From Synechococcales cyanobacterium PMM_0003 (GTDB lineage: Bacteria; Cyanobacteriota; Cyanobacteriia; Pseudanabaenales; Pseudanabaenaceae), in contig CASBRC010000072.1 of NCBI GenBank assembly GCA_949128015.1, forward strand, positions 1 through 19,730: DNA of 19,730 bases, read 5' to 3'. Made by a program: the position numbers and the translations under genes. The notes under the pieces were generated by a model. That model was not told the DNA's origin. It worked only from the letters and a program-made list of their open reading frames with translations, and ran no database searches. Below, piece after piece: positions 6,736 to 15,764 of the stretch; within the stretch, counting starts at the first letter, position 1; the number at the start of each line of letters is the position of its first letter.

Positions 6736-9700
6736 ATGCAGTTAAATGAAACCTTCAGTGACTTATCAAGTGGCCGATTACTACAAAGAAGCTTATTGCC
6801 ACAAAGCTTGCCTGTTTACCCTGGGCTAGATATTGCCGCAGAGGTGTGGACAGCAGTAGATCTTGGCGGCGATTATTATCAGTTTTTAGAGCAATCAGGC
6901 ACTTTGGCTGTGGCGATCGCCGACTCTTCAGGTAAGTCTGTAGCTGGAGCCATCCACGCAGCTTTATTTAAAGGACAGCTTGATGCCTATGGACAACAGG
7001 GTAGACTTCAAAATCCTTCGTCCATGCTGAATTCTTTAAATCAATTACTGTGTAAAAGTGGAACTGATGACGCAGTAGCCCTTTGCTATGGGGCGCTCGA
7101 TCTAATTAATTACGAACTACATTTGGGTAATGCGGGCATTCCAGGTCCATTAATTTATCGTGCCGAGACTAGCACTTGTGAAGAAGTTGTCAACCCTGCG
7201 ATCGCATTAGGTCGTTTTGATAGTGCTACCTACAGAGCTACATCGCGATCGCTACATGAAGGAGATATCGCGATCTTTTTTAGCGATGGACTCTTTGAAG
7301 CTACCGATCCATCGGGTGAAGAATTTGGCAGGTCTAATGGCTCTGTCATCTCACCACTACGCAAAACTGTTATTGACCTAGCCCAATATTCAGCTATAGA
7401 AATCTTACAGGGTTTAAAAACTGCCCTTGATATATTTACTGAACAGGAAATTCCTGAAGACGATGTTTCAATCGTTGTAATCAAACTTAAGAAAAAAGTT
7501 CATTTTTCAGAACTACGCAACTGTCCTTATCTTGAAGCTTTGCAGGTATGGCAACGGTCTGAAGAAACTGATGAGTCAGCATTATTGAGGGGAACTCGCC
7601 TTGTTGAGGCGCTAGCATGGGCGGATAGTCAGCCAGAGTTATCCAGAATTGATCTTAATTTTTTGGAGGCTTCACAAAGAGTCAGTGAGCGCGAGCAAAT
7701 GATGGCTGCGCGAGCAGCCGATGCCGATCGACTCGAAAAGTTGAGCCAAGAGCTGGAAAAAAGTCTGGACTCCGAACGTCGTCAGCGCATAATTGCTGAG
7801 ATGGGAGAAATCAATGAAAAAATTGTTGCTTATACCATTTCTTCGGAAGCTCTTTATCTCTCTAATAATCATATTGAGGCCATGATTGCGGGCGTAATTG
7901 GTGGTGTGCAGCTAAAACGCCTCACGACACAAGTTGACGAAAGCACTCTTGAAAATCTTCGTGCTAACACCCAAATCCGCGCAATTACTGCTCTTGAGCA
8001 AGTTGTCTATGGTACGCATGAATACAATCGTCTCGAAGGACATGGATTTTGGGTTAATAAGGTTTCTTATTCTCGCGATGGACAATATATTGCCTCTGCA
8101 AGTAGCGATCGCACGATCAAAATATGGAATGCCGCAGGAGTTTTACTCCAAACCTTATTTAGCCATACAAATTGGGTAACTAGTGTTGCCTTTAGTCCCA
8201 ACGGTAATCTGCTAGTTTCGGGTAGCCGAGACAACATGGTCAAGCTCTGGCATCGTGATGAATTTGGCAAGTTTGCAGCCCAGCCGATCGCTACGCTAAG
8301 GGGACATGAGGGGCCAGTTTTAGATGTATGTTTCAGCCATGATGGGGAGATGATTGCCTCGGCGAGTGAAGATACGACCGTTAGACTATGGAAAAATGAT
8401 GGCACTGTGATTCGGACTTTACGTGGCGGTCATGATCGCTGGGTCACTTGTGTAGCTTTTCATCCGAATAGTAAATCTTTAGTTTCAGGTAGTGCCGATC
8501 GCAATCTGATTGTTTGGAATACTATCGGTGTACCGATTAGACATTTACGTGGTCATGATAGTTTTGTGGAAAGTGTTGCCTATGCTCCCAATGGCTTGGC
8601 GATCGTTTCTGGTAGCCGCGACCGCACGGTCAAAATGTGGGGATCAGATGGAGTTTTACTTAAAACTTTTAATGGACATTCTGACAAAGTGTGGAGCGTT
8701 GCCTTTAGTCATGACAACCACACAATTGCCTCAAGTGGATTTGATCGGACAATTCGCATTTGGGATATAGAACAAGGCTTGCAGTATACCTTCCAAGGAC
8801 ATGGTGACGTTGTTCATAGTATTGCCTTTAGTCCAGATGGTAAAACTCTCGCCTCAGCCAGTAGAGATACTACTGTCAAGCTTTGGGCAATTCGTGGCAC
8901 TCCTTTAAGGACTTTGATGGGGCATACAGATGAAGTTTTCTCTGTTGCAGTTAGTCCTAACTCAAAATTCTTGGCTTCTACTTGCAAAGATAAAACCGTA
9001 AATCTCTGGAATGCAAATGGCACGCTTGCCGCAGTCTTAGAAGGTCATAACGACAAGGTAAACTGTGTTGCTTTTAGCCCTGACAGTTCGACTATTCTGA
9101 CTGCTGCGGCCGATGCCAGTATTAAGATGTGGCGAACTGATGGAACCCTAATTAATACGATTAGCGCCCATCGTGCTGAAATCTATAAAGTTGTTTATCG
9201 TTGCGATGGACAGGTTTTTGCGTCTTGTAGTGCAGATAGTACTGTCCGAGTTTGGAGCGCTGATGGGAAATGGCTACAGACTCTCTCAGGGCACACTGGT
9301 GAAGTTTACAGTATCGATTTTGCTCCTGACGGTAGTATGATCGCTTCAGCCAGCAAAGACAAATTGATCAATCTCTGGAGTTGGGATGGTACTCTACTTG
9401 GAACTTTGGACGGGCATAGCGCCGAAGTCTACACAGTTAGTTTTAACCCCAACGGCAAGACGATTGCTAGTGGCAGTATGGATCAGAGTGTAAAACTCTG
9501 GAGCATTCAGGGTCAATTGATTAAAACCTTAAATGGTCATAGTGCTGAAGTCACCAGTGTCTGTTTTAGTCCCGATGGTAAATCGATTGTTTCGGCAAGT
9601 GAAGACTCGACAATCCAATTTTGGAGCGGCGATGGTACACTTTTGCGAACCTTTAACGGACACCAAGGTCCTGTGCGAAGTGTTTGCTTTAGTCCCAACG

Positions 9701-9900
9701 GCAAAATTTTGGTGTCATCTGGTGAAGATCGCAAAATTATCATGTGGAATCTCGATCTTGAAAACCTCCTAATGCGCGGCTGTCAATGGCTACAGGAATA
9801 CTTAAGAACAAACATTAATGTTTCTGAAGAGGATAAGCGTACTTGTTTAGGCGGCTGTGGCTGGCTCTATAAACATCTCAAATCTACTCCTCCTTTCTAA
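6736..9900 (+). CDS. SpoIIE/PP2C phosphatase fused to 14-repeat WD40 protein
   Basis: This is a 1054-residue fusion. Residues about 14-252 form a SpoIIE/RsbU-type PP2C Ser/Thr phosphatase. It has QRSLLPQSLP, then VDLGGDYY (D42, D46), IADSSGKSVAGA (D63), SDGLFEAT (D184) and EDDVSIVVIK (D242, D243), so the expected metal ligands are all present. Residues about 283-430 match the linker of cyanobacterial STAND-WD40 proteins (LVEALAWADSQPELSRIDLN, a charged coiled coil at 315-355, SSEALYLSNN). No P-loop ATPase is present. Residues 431-1006 hold 14 WD40 repeats, enough for two seven-blade propellers. The tail GCQWLQEYLRTNINVSEEDK is the usual WD40-STAND ending. There is no signal peptide or membrane segment, so the protein is cytoplasmic. 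It probably dephosphorylates a phosphoserine/threonine protein, such as an anti-anti-sigma factor, with the propellers as docking or sensing modules; the partner is unknown. It overlaps devC by one base. Confidence 0.92.
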   Translation: MQLNETFSDLSSGRLLQRSLLPQSLPVYPGLDIAAEVWTAVDLGGDYYQFLEQSGTLAVAIADSSGKSVAGAIHAALFKGQLDAYGQQGRLQNPSSMLNSLNQLLCKSGTDDAVALCYGALDLINYELHLGNAGIPGPLIYRAETSTCEEVVNPAIALGRFDSATYRATSRSLHEGDIAIFFSDGLFEATDPSGEEFGRSNGSVISPLRKTVIDLAQYSAIEILQGLKTALDIFTEQEIPEDDVSIVVIKLKKKVHFSELRNCPYLEALQVWQRSEETDESALLRGTRLVEALAWADSQPELSRIDLNFLEASQRVSEREQMMAARAADADRLEKLSQELEKSLDSERRQRIIAEMGEINEKIVAYTISSEALYLSNNHIEAMIAGVIGGVQLKRLTTQVDESTLENLRANTQIRAITALEQVVYGTHEYNRLEGHGFWVNKVSYSRDGQYIASASSDRTIKIWNAAGVLLQTLFSHTNWVTSVAFSPNGNLLVSGSRDNMVKLWHRDEFGKFAAQPIATLRGHEGPVLDVCFSHDGEMIASASEDTTVRLWKNDGTVIRTLRGGHDRWVTCVAFHPNSKSLVSGSADRNLIVWNTIGVPIRHLRGHDSFVESVAYAPNGLAIVSGSRDRTVKMWGSDGVLLKTFNGHSDKVWSVAFSHDNHTIASSGFDRTIRIWDIEQGLQYTFQGHGDVVHSIAFSPDGKTLASASRDTTVKLWAIRGTPLRTLMGHTDEVFSVAVSPNSKFLASTCKDKTVNLWNANGTLAAVLEGHNDKVNCVAFSPDSSTILTAAADASIKMWRTDGTLINTISAHRAEIYKVVYRCDGQVFASCSADSTVRVWSADGKWLQTLSGHTGEVYSIDFAPDGSMIASASKDKLINLWSWDGTLLGTLDGHSAEVYTVSFNPNGKTIASGSMDQSVKLWSIQGQLIKTLNGHSAEVTSVCFSPDGKSIVSASEDSTIQFWSGDGTLLRTFNGHQGPVRSVCFSPNGKILVSSGEDRKIIMWNLDLENLLMRGCQWLQEYLRTNINVSEEDKRTCLGGCGWLYKHLKSTPPF

Positions 9901-11069
9901 TGTTTGCGATTCCTCTGGCTTGGTTACAACTCACTTATCAAAAGGGGCGTTTAGCGATCGCGATCGCAGGCATCATGTTTGCGGTAATTTTAATCGCCAT
10001 GCAGTTAGGTTTTCAGGAAGCTTTATTTAAAAGTGCTGTACTTTTCCACCTTAACTTGCGTAGCGACTTAGTGCTAATTCACCCTAGCTCTAACAATTTA
10101 CTGAATTTAAAAGAGTTCTCTCGCCGCCGACTGTATCAAGCAGATGGTTTTGCAGGTGTAAAGTCTGTTTATCCCGTATATATTGGCTTAGCAGTATGGA
10201 ATGCTGCTGAACTTGGTGTAAAAGAGGATATTTTAGCGATTGGCGTTTCTCCACAAGCCAACCCTTTTCTCTTTCCGAATATCAAACCAGATATGGATAA
10301 AACCCTGTTGCCAGATGTTGTTTTATTTGATCGCAGATCTAGGGACGATTTTTATGGCTCAGTGGCTTCAGAGTATGAAGCAGCGATCGCGCAAGGCAAA
10401 ACTTTAACTAAGGAAATCTCTAACCGCACGGTTACAATCGGCGGGCTGTTTACAATGGGAGTTTCTTTTGCCGCCAATGGCACACTTATAACCAGTGAAC
10501 AAAATTTCCTGAGGATTTTTCCCGATCGCCTTGTGGGGAATATTAGTTTAGGCTTGGTGCAATTAGAAAAAGGCGTGAATACGATCGCAATTCGAGATGC
10601 AATGCGATCGCAGTTAGACCAAGATGTAAAAGTGCTAACTAGACAAGAATTTATTGATCTTGAGTTAAATTATTGGTCGGAAGCAACGCCAATTGGGTTT
10701 ATTTTTAGTTTAGGCGTGACCATGGGCTTTATTGTTGGAGTAGTCATCGTCTATCAAGTTTTATATAAGGATGTATCCGATCATCTTGCCGAATATGCGA
10801 CCCTTAAGGCGATGGGATATAGTAATTTCTATTTGTTTGGCTTGATCTTGCAAGAATCCTTATTATTATCCCTGTGCGGATTTTTGCCAGCACTATTCAT
10901 TTGTAAAATTCTCTACCACCTGAGCGAAAGTGCCACAGGCTTATTGATGGATTTAAGTGGCGATCGCATTTTGCAATTATTTTTCCTAACCATTTCGATG
11001 TGTGTAATTTCAGGAACATTATCACTTCGCAAAGTTCAAACCGCCGATCCTGCCGAGATATTTGACTAA
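9900..11069 (+). CDS. devC: DevC-like ABC exporter permease
   Basis: This 389-residue protein is a DevC-type permease of the MacB/FtsX-like class. The N-terminus PLAWLQLTYQKGRLAIAIAG leads into the first membrane helix (17-37). A large extracytoplasmic domain spans about 45-262, and three helices follow at about 264-288, 308-338 and 356-376. LKAMGYSN (302-309) is the usual cytoplasmic coupling segment. In heterocyst-forming cyanobacteria DevBCA exports glycolipids with a TolC-type channel; relatives exist in non-heterocystous species with other cargo. Here neither the HlyD-like DevB nor the ATPase DevA is adjacent. The ATG shares its A with the TAA of the phosphatase-WD40 gene (TAATG), so translation is probably coupled. 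The operon ends at the terminator at 11075. The gene symbol reflects the family, not the heterocyst role. Confidence 0.88.
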   Translation: MFAIPLAWLQLTYQKGRLAIAIAGIMFAVILIAMQLGFQEALFKSAVLFHLNLRSDLVLIHPSSNNLLNLKEFSRRRLYQADGFAGVKSVYPVYIGLAVWNAAELGVKEDILAIGVSPQANPFLFPNIKPDMDKTLLPDVVLFDRRSRDDFYGSVASEYEAAIAQGKTLTKEISNRTVTIGGLFTMGVSFAANGTLITSEQNFLRIFPDRLVGNISLGLVQLEKGVNTIAIRDAMRSQLDQDVKVLTRQEFIDLELNYWSEATPIGFIFSLGVTMGFIVGVVIVYQVLYKDVSDHLAEYATLKAMGYSNFYLFGLILQESLLLSLCGFLPALFICKILYHLSESATGLLMDLSGDRILQLFFLTISMCVISGTLSLRKVQTADPAEIFD

Positions 11070-11074
11070 GCACA

Positions 11075-11103
11075 AAAAAAGCCTCGCATTGCGAGGCTTT
11101 TTT
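11075..11103. terminator. Bidirectional terminator between devC-like gene and tufA
   Basis: Arms at 11075-11087 and 11091-11103 pair for 13 bp (AAAAAAGCCTCGC with its complement) around ATT. Six T residues end the stem on each strand. It closes the + strand phosphatase/devC pair and the - strand str operon, whose last gene stops at 11123. Confidence 0.92.
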
Positions 11104-11122
11104 CTAGCTAGAAAATCAAGAA

Positions 11123-12355
11123 TTACTTCAAAATCTTGCTAACAACGCCAGAACCTACGGTGCGACCACCTTCACGGATTGCAAAGCGCATTCTGTCTTC
11201 GATTGCGATCGGGTTGATCAATTCAACAGTCATCTTAATGCGATCGCCAGGCATAACCATTTCAGCTTCGCTACCATCATCAGCAGTAAAGCTAACGATT
11301 GTTCCAGTTACGTCAGTTGTACGCACATAGAACTGAGGACGATAACCAGGGAAGAAAGGAGTCTTACGACCGCCTTCTTTCTCAGTCAAGATGTAAACTT
11401 CACCCTCAAACTGGGTGTGAGGATTGATCGACTTAGGCTTAGCCAAAACCATGCCGCGCTCAATGTCATCCTTCTGAAGACCACGTAGCAATAGCCCCGC
11501 ATTGTCGCCAGCCATACCAGTATCTAAGCTCTTCTTAAACATCTCAATACCAGTAACGGTAGTGGTGCGAGTATCAGTAATACCTACAAGTTCAACGATA
11601 TCGCCGATCTTGACAGTACCACGCTCAATCCGACCAGTCGCAACCGTACCACGACCAGTGATCGAGAACACGTCTTCAACCGCCATCAAGAAAGGCTTGT
11701 CAGTATCACGCTCAGGAGTAGGGATGTATTTATCCACAGAGTCCATCAAAGCCCAAATTTTATCAACCCAAGGATTAGTTCCACGAGCAGTTTTAGGCTC
11801 TTTTGTCATGATTTCAACCGCTTTTAGCGCCGAACCACGAGTGATGGGAATATTGTCGCCATCAAAGTCGTAAGAGGAAAGCAATTCGCGAACTTCTAGT
11901 TCAACTAGTTCGACTAGTTCTTCTTCGCCTTCCATTTGGTCTTCTTTGTTCAAGAAAACAACAAGGTTAGGTACACCCACCTGACGGGCAAGCAAAATAT
12001 GCTCGCGAGTCTGAGGCTCAGGACCATCAGCAGCCGACACGAGCAAAATAGCTCCGTCCATTTGCGCTGCACCAGTGATCATGTTCTTAACATAGTCAGC
12101 ATGTCCAGGACAGTCAACGTGAGCATAGTGGCGCTCAACAGTTTGATACTCAACGTGAGCAGTATTGATCGTAATACCACGAGCTTTTTCTTCAGGCGCG
12201 GCATCGATTTGGTCGTATGCTTTGGCTGTGGCTCCACCTGCGGCTGCTAAAGTCATGGTGATTGCAGCAGTTAAAGTGGTTTTGCCATGATCAACGTGAC
12301 CGATAGTACCGATGTTGACGTGGGGCTTAGTTCTCTCAAATTTAGCGCGTGCCAT
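11123..12355 (-). CDS. tufA: Elongation factor Tu
   Basis: This 410-residue protein is a full-length translation factor EF-Tu, the GTPase that brings aminoacyl-tRNA to the ribosome. The G domain has GHVDHGKT (19-26), the [12 protein letters not shown] effector region, [24 protein letters not shown] and GSAL. Domains II and III follow, with [13 protein letters not shown] and the C-terminal [15 protein letters not shown]. The insertion [23 protein letters not shown] is normal for cyanobacteria. It is the last gene of the rpsL-rpsG-fusA-tufA operon, 106 bases after fusA; that spacer holds the tandem hairpins at 12381-12443. AAGGAT lies upstream of the ATG. Unlike many cyanobacteria, rpsJ does not follow; a terminator does. 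Confidence 0.98.
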   Translation of the reverse strand: MARAKFERTKPHVNIGTIGHVDHGKTTLTAAITMTLAAAGGATAKAYDQIDAAPEEKARGITINTAHVEYQTVERHYAHVDCPGHADYVKNMITGAAQMDGAILLVSAADGPEPQTREHILLARQVGVPNLVVFLNKEDQMEGEEELVELVELEVRELLSSYDFDGDNIPITRGSALKAVEIMTKEPKTARGTNPWVDKIWALMDSVDKYIPTPERDTDKPFLMAVEDVFSITGRGTVATGRIERGTVKIGDIVELVGITDTRTTTVTGIEMFKKSLDTGMAGDNAGLLLRGLQKDDIERGMVLAKPKSINPHTQFEGEVYILTEKEGGRKTPFFPGYRPQFYVRTTDVTGTIVSFTADDGSEAEMVMPGDRIKMTVELINPIAIEDRMRFAIREGGRTVGSGVVSKILK

Positions 12356-12380
12356 TTTTTCGTAATTATCCTTAGCTTTA

Positions 12381-12443
12381 GTAATTGTTGCTCTAGTTTA
12401 CAGAGCATTTTTGGTAATCGTTACTCTAGTTTATAGAGTATTT
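12381..12443 (-). repeat. Tandem 33-base repeats forming covarying hairpins before tufA
   Basis: Two 30-base copies (12381-12410 and 12414-12443, period 33) match at 26 positions. On the transcribed - strand each contains a 6-bp stem and 7-base loop: TGCTCT-GTAAACT-AGAGCA and TACTCT-ATAAACT-AGAGTA. Two of the four differences are at paired positions and keep the pair (G-C in one copy, A-U in the other). This suggests that the RNA structure is selected. It could affect mRNA processing, stability or tufA translation. Confidence 0.75.
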
Positions 12444-12461
12444 GGAGAGTATTTTAAAGGA

Positions 12462-14543
12462 CTACTCTTTTTTGCCCTTGCTTTTAGCAATGATCGCTTC
12501 AGCCACATTCTTCGGCACTTCTTCATAATGGCTAAATTCCATCGAGAAGCTTGCCCTACCTTGGGTTGAAGAGCGAAGGTCAGTAGCATAACCAAACATC
12601 TCAGACAAGGGAACGTTTGCCTCAACTTTTTTGCCAGATGGAACGTCTTCCATACCTGCAATATTGCCCCGACGACGGCTGAGGTCACCAATGACATCAC
12701 CCATGTAGTCTTCAGGCGTTTCTACTTCAACCTTCATCATCGGCTCAAGTAAAACAGGCTGCGCTCTCATGACTGCATCTTTGATTGCCATCGAACCAGC
12801 AATTTTAAAAGCCATTTCTGAAGAGTCAACATCATGGAATGAACCATGAACGAGGGTTGCTCTGAGGTCGATCACAGGATAACCAGCCAGAATTCCAGAT
12901 TCACAGGCTTCTTTCATACCTTGCTCTGAAGGTTTGATGAATTCCTTAGGAATAACACCACCAACAATTTTTGATACAAATTCAAACCCTGTACCAGGCT
13001 CGGTAGGTTCCAAGTTGATCACAACGTGACCATATTGCCCCTTACCACCACTCTGACGAGCAAACTTACCTTCAATGTCAGTGACAGTCTTACGGATAGT
13101 TTCGCGATAGGCTACTTGAGGTGCGCCAACGTTAGCTTCAACGTTAAACTCACGCTTCATCCGATCAACAAGAATTTCAAGATGAAGCTCACCCATGCCA
13201 GAGATAATTGTTTGATTAGTTTCTGGATCGGTCATCACGCGGAATGTGGGATCTTCCTCAGACAGAGACTGTAAAGCCTTGGATAATTTTTCCATATCCT
13301 GTTTCGTTTTCGGCTCAACAGCTACGGAAATTACAGGCTCAGGAATAAACAGCGTCTCAAGCACAATTGCTGCATTGTCATCACAAAGAGTGTCACCAGT
13401 AAAGGTGTCTTTGAGTCCCAATACTGCACCTAGGTCTCCTGCTCTGAGTTCGTCAACTTCTTGGCGATCGTCAGCTTTCAGGACAATCAGGCGAGAAATA
13501 CGCTCTTTCTTATTTTTACTAGAATTTAGAGCGTAGGAGCCTTTTTTCAAAATGCCAGAGTAGACACGCACAAAAGTGAGACGACCGTAAGGGTCAGCCA
13601 TGATTTTGAATGCAAGTGCTGACATGGGAGAATCATCTTTAGCTTCACGAATAGCTTCTTCACCGTTAGGTAGCAAACCGATAACTGGTTTAACATCGCT
13701 AGGAGCAGGAAGATAGTCGATAACTGCATCTAGTAAAAGTTGTACACCTTTATTTTTAAAGGCTGACCCGCAAGTCATTGGCACGATCTTGCCGCTCAGA
13801 GTTCCTTTACGCAGTCCTGTTCTAACTTCCTCTTCGGTGAGTTGTTCACCTTCAAGGTATTTTTCCATCAGCGCATCGTCAGAATCAGCAACTGATTCCA
13901 GCAGGTTAGCGTGCCATTCATTAGCTAGATCAACTAAGTCATCAGGAATAGGTATTTCTTCGATATCTTTACCAATCTCGTCCTTATATATATAAGCTTG
14001 CATTTTAACGAGATCGACGATACCGACCAATTCTGCTTCGCTACCAATGGGTAATTGGATAGGAACAGCGTTGGAACCAAAACGTGTACGAATTTGCTCT
14101 CTTACGCGTAGAAAGTTCGCACCCATGCGATCCATCTTATTGACGAATACTAGACGAGGTACTTTATAGCGATCAGCTTGTCTCCAAACTGTCTCGGACT
14201 GAGGCTGAACACCCCCAACAGCACAGAACACGGCAACAACACCATCAAGTACACGCATGGAGCGTTCCACTTCGATTGTAAAGTCTACGTGCCCAGGAGT
14301 GTCGATGATATTAATGCGGTGATCTTTCCAATTGGTGGTGATAGCGGCGGCGGTAATAGTGATCCCGCGTTCGCGCTCTTGTGCCATCCAATCAGTTACC
14401 GCAGTTCCATCATGGACTTCACCTATTTTATGAACAACGCCAGAGTAAAAAAGAATACGCTCTGTAGTTGTGGTTTTTCCAGCGTCAATATGCGCCGCAA
14501 TACCTATATTGCGTACCTTATCTAAGGCAATAGTTCGTTCCAC
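12462..14543 (-). CDS. fusA: Elongation factor G
   Basis: This 693-residue protein is the ribosomal translocase EF-G. It has AHIDAGKT (P-loop, 17-24), [11 protein letters not shown] (switch I), [30 protein letters not shown] and [10 protein letters not shown] in the G domain. Domains II-V follow, including [18 protein letters not shown] and [12 protein letters not shown]; the length is normal. The start is GTG at 14543, well placed after GAGGAAA (Shine-Dalgarno) about eight bases upstream. A distant CCTCG (on the - strand, 14599-14595) could pair with the CGAGG of this site, which may lower initiation, but the stem is only 5 bp. It lies between rpsG (67 bases upstream) and tufA and is co-transcribed with them. 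Confidence 0.98.
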   Translation of the reverse strand: MERTIALDKVRNIGIAAHIDAGKTTTTERILFYSGVVHKIGEVHDGTAVTDWMAQERERGITITAAAITTNWKDHRINIIDTPGHVDFTIEVERSMRVLDGVVAVFCAVGGVQPQSETVWRQADRYKVPRLVFVNKMDRMGANFLRVREQIRTRFGSNAVPIQLPIGSEAELVGIVDLVKMQAYIYKDEIGKDIEEIPIPDDLVDLANEWHANLLESVADSDDALMEKYLEGEQLTEEEVRTGLRKGTLSGKIVPMTCGSAFKNKGVQLLLDAVIDYLPAPSDVKPVIGLLPNGEEAIREAKDDSPMSALAFKIMADPYGRLTFVRVYSGILKKGSYALNSSKNKKERISRLIVLKADDRQEVDELRAGDLGAVLGLKDTFTGDTLCDDNAAIVLETLFIPEPVISVAVEPKTKQDMEKLSKALQSLSEEDPTFRVMTDPETNQTIISGMGELHLEILVDRMKREFNVEANVGAPQVAYRETIRKTVTDIEGKFARQSGGKGQYGHVVINLEPTEPGTGFEFVSKIVGGVIPKEFIKPSEQGMKEACESGILAGYPVIDLRATLVHGSFHDVDSSEMAFKIAGSMAIKDAVMRAQPVLLEPMMKVEVETPEDYMGDVIGDLSRRRGNIAGMEDVPSGKKVEANVPLSEMFGYATDLRSSTQGRASFSMEFSHYEEVPKNVAEAIIAKSKGKKE

Positions 14544-14610
14544 AATAGTTTCCTCGTGTTTATCAGGAATTGAGATATATTAAGAATAGTATAGCGAGGT
14601 AAGCTACAGA

Positions 14611-15081
14611 TTAATAACGGTAGTGGGCGAATGCTTTGTTCGCTTCTGCCATTTTATGTGTTTCTTCGCGTTTACGGATGGTTTGACCAGTTTCATTGGC
14701 GGCATCCATCAGTTCATTAGCAAGTTTGGTAACCATGCTCCGACCAGCACGAGACCGAGAGTATTGGACTAGCCAACGAAGTGCTAGAGCAACACCACGA
14801 TCGGTACGAACTTCCATGGGAACCTGATATGTTGCACCACCAACACGGCGAGCTTTGACTTCCACGAGGGGCGTTGCATTACGAATTGCGCGATCAAACA
14901 CTTCCAGTGGTGGATTGCCTGTGCGTTCACCAATAGTGTCAAGAGCTTTATAAACAATGTGAGAGGCTACAGAATATTTGCCGCGTGACATGACACGGCG
15001 AGTGAGCATAGTGATCAGGCGACTATTATAAACTGAGTCTGCGGGGGTTACGCGCTTTGTGGCTTTCGTTCTACGGGACAT
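14611..15081 (-). CDS. rpsG: 30S ribosomal protein S7
   Basis: This 156-residue protein matches bacterial S7 throughout: [19 protein letters not shown] in the centre and the C-terminal [16 protein letters not shown]7 binds the 3' major domain of 16S rRNA, starts assembly of the 30S head and lines the E site. The ATG at 15081 gives the standard cyanobacterial N-terminus; AAGGTG lies about 14 bases upstream. In E. coli S7 represses its own operon by binding the rpsL-rpsG spacer; whether the 96-base spacer here, which has a small hairpin at 15146-15164, does the same is unknown. Confidence 0.98.
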   Translation of the reverse strand: MSRRTKATKRVTPADSVYNSRLITMLTRRVMSRGKYSVASHIVYKALDTIGERTGNPPLEVFDRAIRNATPLVEVKARRVGGATYQVPMEVRTDRGVALALRWLVQYSRSRAGRSMVTKLANELMDAANETGQTIRKREETHKMAEANKAFAHYRY

Positions 15082-15145
15082 TTGATTACTAAATTCACCT
15101 TATAAAATGAATTGCTAATTTTTTACAAATTGATGATTTTACTAG

Positions 15146-15164
15146 AAGGCTACTAGAAAGCCTT
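15146..15164 (-). promoter_or_regulatory. Small hairpin in the rpsL-rpsG spacer
   Basis: On the - strand AAGGCT and AGCCTT pair for 6 bp around TTCTAGT (7 bases), the same stem and loop size as the hairpins before tufA. CTTCTAGTA follows directly, repeating part of the loop. It lies 14 bases past the rpsL stop on one side and 64 bases before the rpsG start on the other. Confidence 0.4.
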
Positions 15165-15177
15165 TTGAGTATAACTT

Positions 15178-15591
15178 TTACTTCTTCTTCTTTCCAGTAG
15201 TTGCAGCAGCGGCTTGACCTGGCTTAGGGCGTTTTGCACCATACTTGGAGCGTGCTTGCTTACGATCTTTTACGCCCGAAGTGTCAAGAGTGCCGCGAAT
15301 GATGTGATAACGCACACCTGGCAAATCTTTAACACGACCACCTCTAATCATCACAACTGAGTGTTCTTGGAGATTATGCCCAACGCCAGGAATATATGCG
15401 GTGACTTCAAATCCAGAAGTCAAGCGTACTCGGGCTACTTTTCTAAGTGCAGAGTTGGGCTTTTTGGGTGTTGTAGTGTAGACGCGTGTGCATACTCCCC
15501 TGCGTTGAGGACAACTTTTTAGGGCAGGAGACTTTGTTTTAGTGATTATGGTTTGGCGCTCATTGCGGATGAGCTGTTGGATCGTGGGCAT
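15178..15591 (-). CDS. rpsL: 30S ribosomal protein S12
   Basis: The product is 137 residues from the ATG at 15591 ([13 protein letters not shown]), the normal S12 start. An in-frame ATG at 15639 would add 16 residues unlike S12 and lies at or upstream of the predicted transcription start, so I reject it. Conserved segments include [40 protein letters not shown] and [17 protein letters not shown]; the lysines linked to streptomycin sensitivity (in TPKKPNSA and RVKDLPG) are unchanged. S12 lies at the decoding centre. The lysine-rich tail (GKKKK) is typical of cyanobacteria. It is the first gene of the str operon, behind the promoter at 15643-15672. Confidence 0.98.
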   Translation of the reverse strand: MPTIQQLIRNERQTIITKTKSPALKSCPQRRGVCTRVYTTTPKKPNSALRKVARVRLTSGFEVTAYIPGVGHNLQEHSVVMIRGGRVKDLPGVRYHIIRGTLDTSGVKDRKQARSKYGAKRPKPGQAAAATTGKKKK

Positions 15592-15642
15592 AAGTGATGA
15601 TTTGGTATATCTGCGGCTGTGTATTCTAATCAACAGCACATA

Positions 15643-15672
15643 ATTATAACAAAATAGATCTCACAAAGTCAA
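15643..15672 (-). promoter_or_regulatory. Near-consensus promoter of the str operon
   Basis: On the - strand TTGACT (15672-15667) is followed after 18 bases by a perfect TATAAT (15648-15643), preceded by TG one base away (extended -10). Transcription should start near 15636, giving a leader of about 45 bases before the rpsL ATG. It is the best promoter match in the window, as expected for a highly expressed operon. Confidence 0.8.
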
Positions 15673-15729
15673 TTGTTATAAATCTATAAGCTTTGTTATG
15701 TTTATGTCGGCTGTGGCGATCTCTAATTC

Positions 15730-15755
15730 AATTGCAAATTATATAGTTTGCAATT
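15730..15755 (-). terminator. 9-bp hairpin just after tpiA
   Basis: AATTGCAAA (15730-15738) and TTTGCAATT (15747-15755) pair around an eight-base loop, 10 bases beyond the tpiA stop and before the str promoter. The position suits a tpiA terminator, but the stem is A/T-rich and no T-run follows, so it may be weak. Confidence 0.45.
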
Positions 15756-15764
15756 ACTAACTCA

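Noticed and set aside
8040..9760. Possible tandem DNA repeat or CRISPR-like array
   Set aside because: The roughly 123-base periodicity is the WD40 protein repeat; the DNA copies are diverged and in frame, with no identical direct repeats or unique spacers.
7934..9772. Out-of-frame open frames within the WD40 region
   Set aside because: The repetitive WD40 codons produce long frames in other registers. None has a start signal or family resemblance.
11136..14525. Several open frames of 60-123 codons on the + strand opposite tufA and fusA
   Set aside because: They are antisense shadows of strongly conserved, highly expressed genes and have no protein character of their own.
15592..15639. N-terminal extension of rpsL from an ATG at 15639
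   Set aside because: The added 16 residues do not resemble S12, and the ATG lies at or before the transcription start expected from the TATAAT at 15643-15648.
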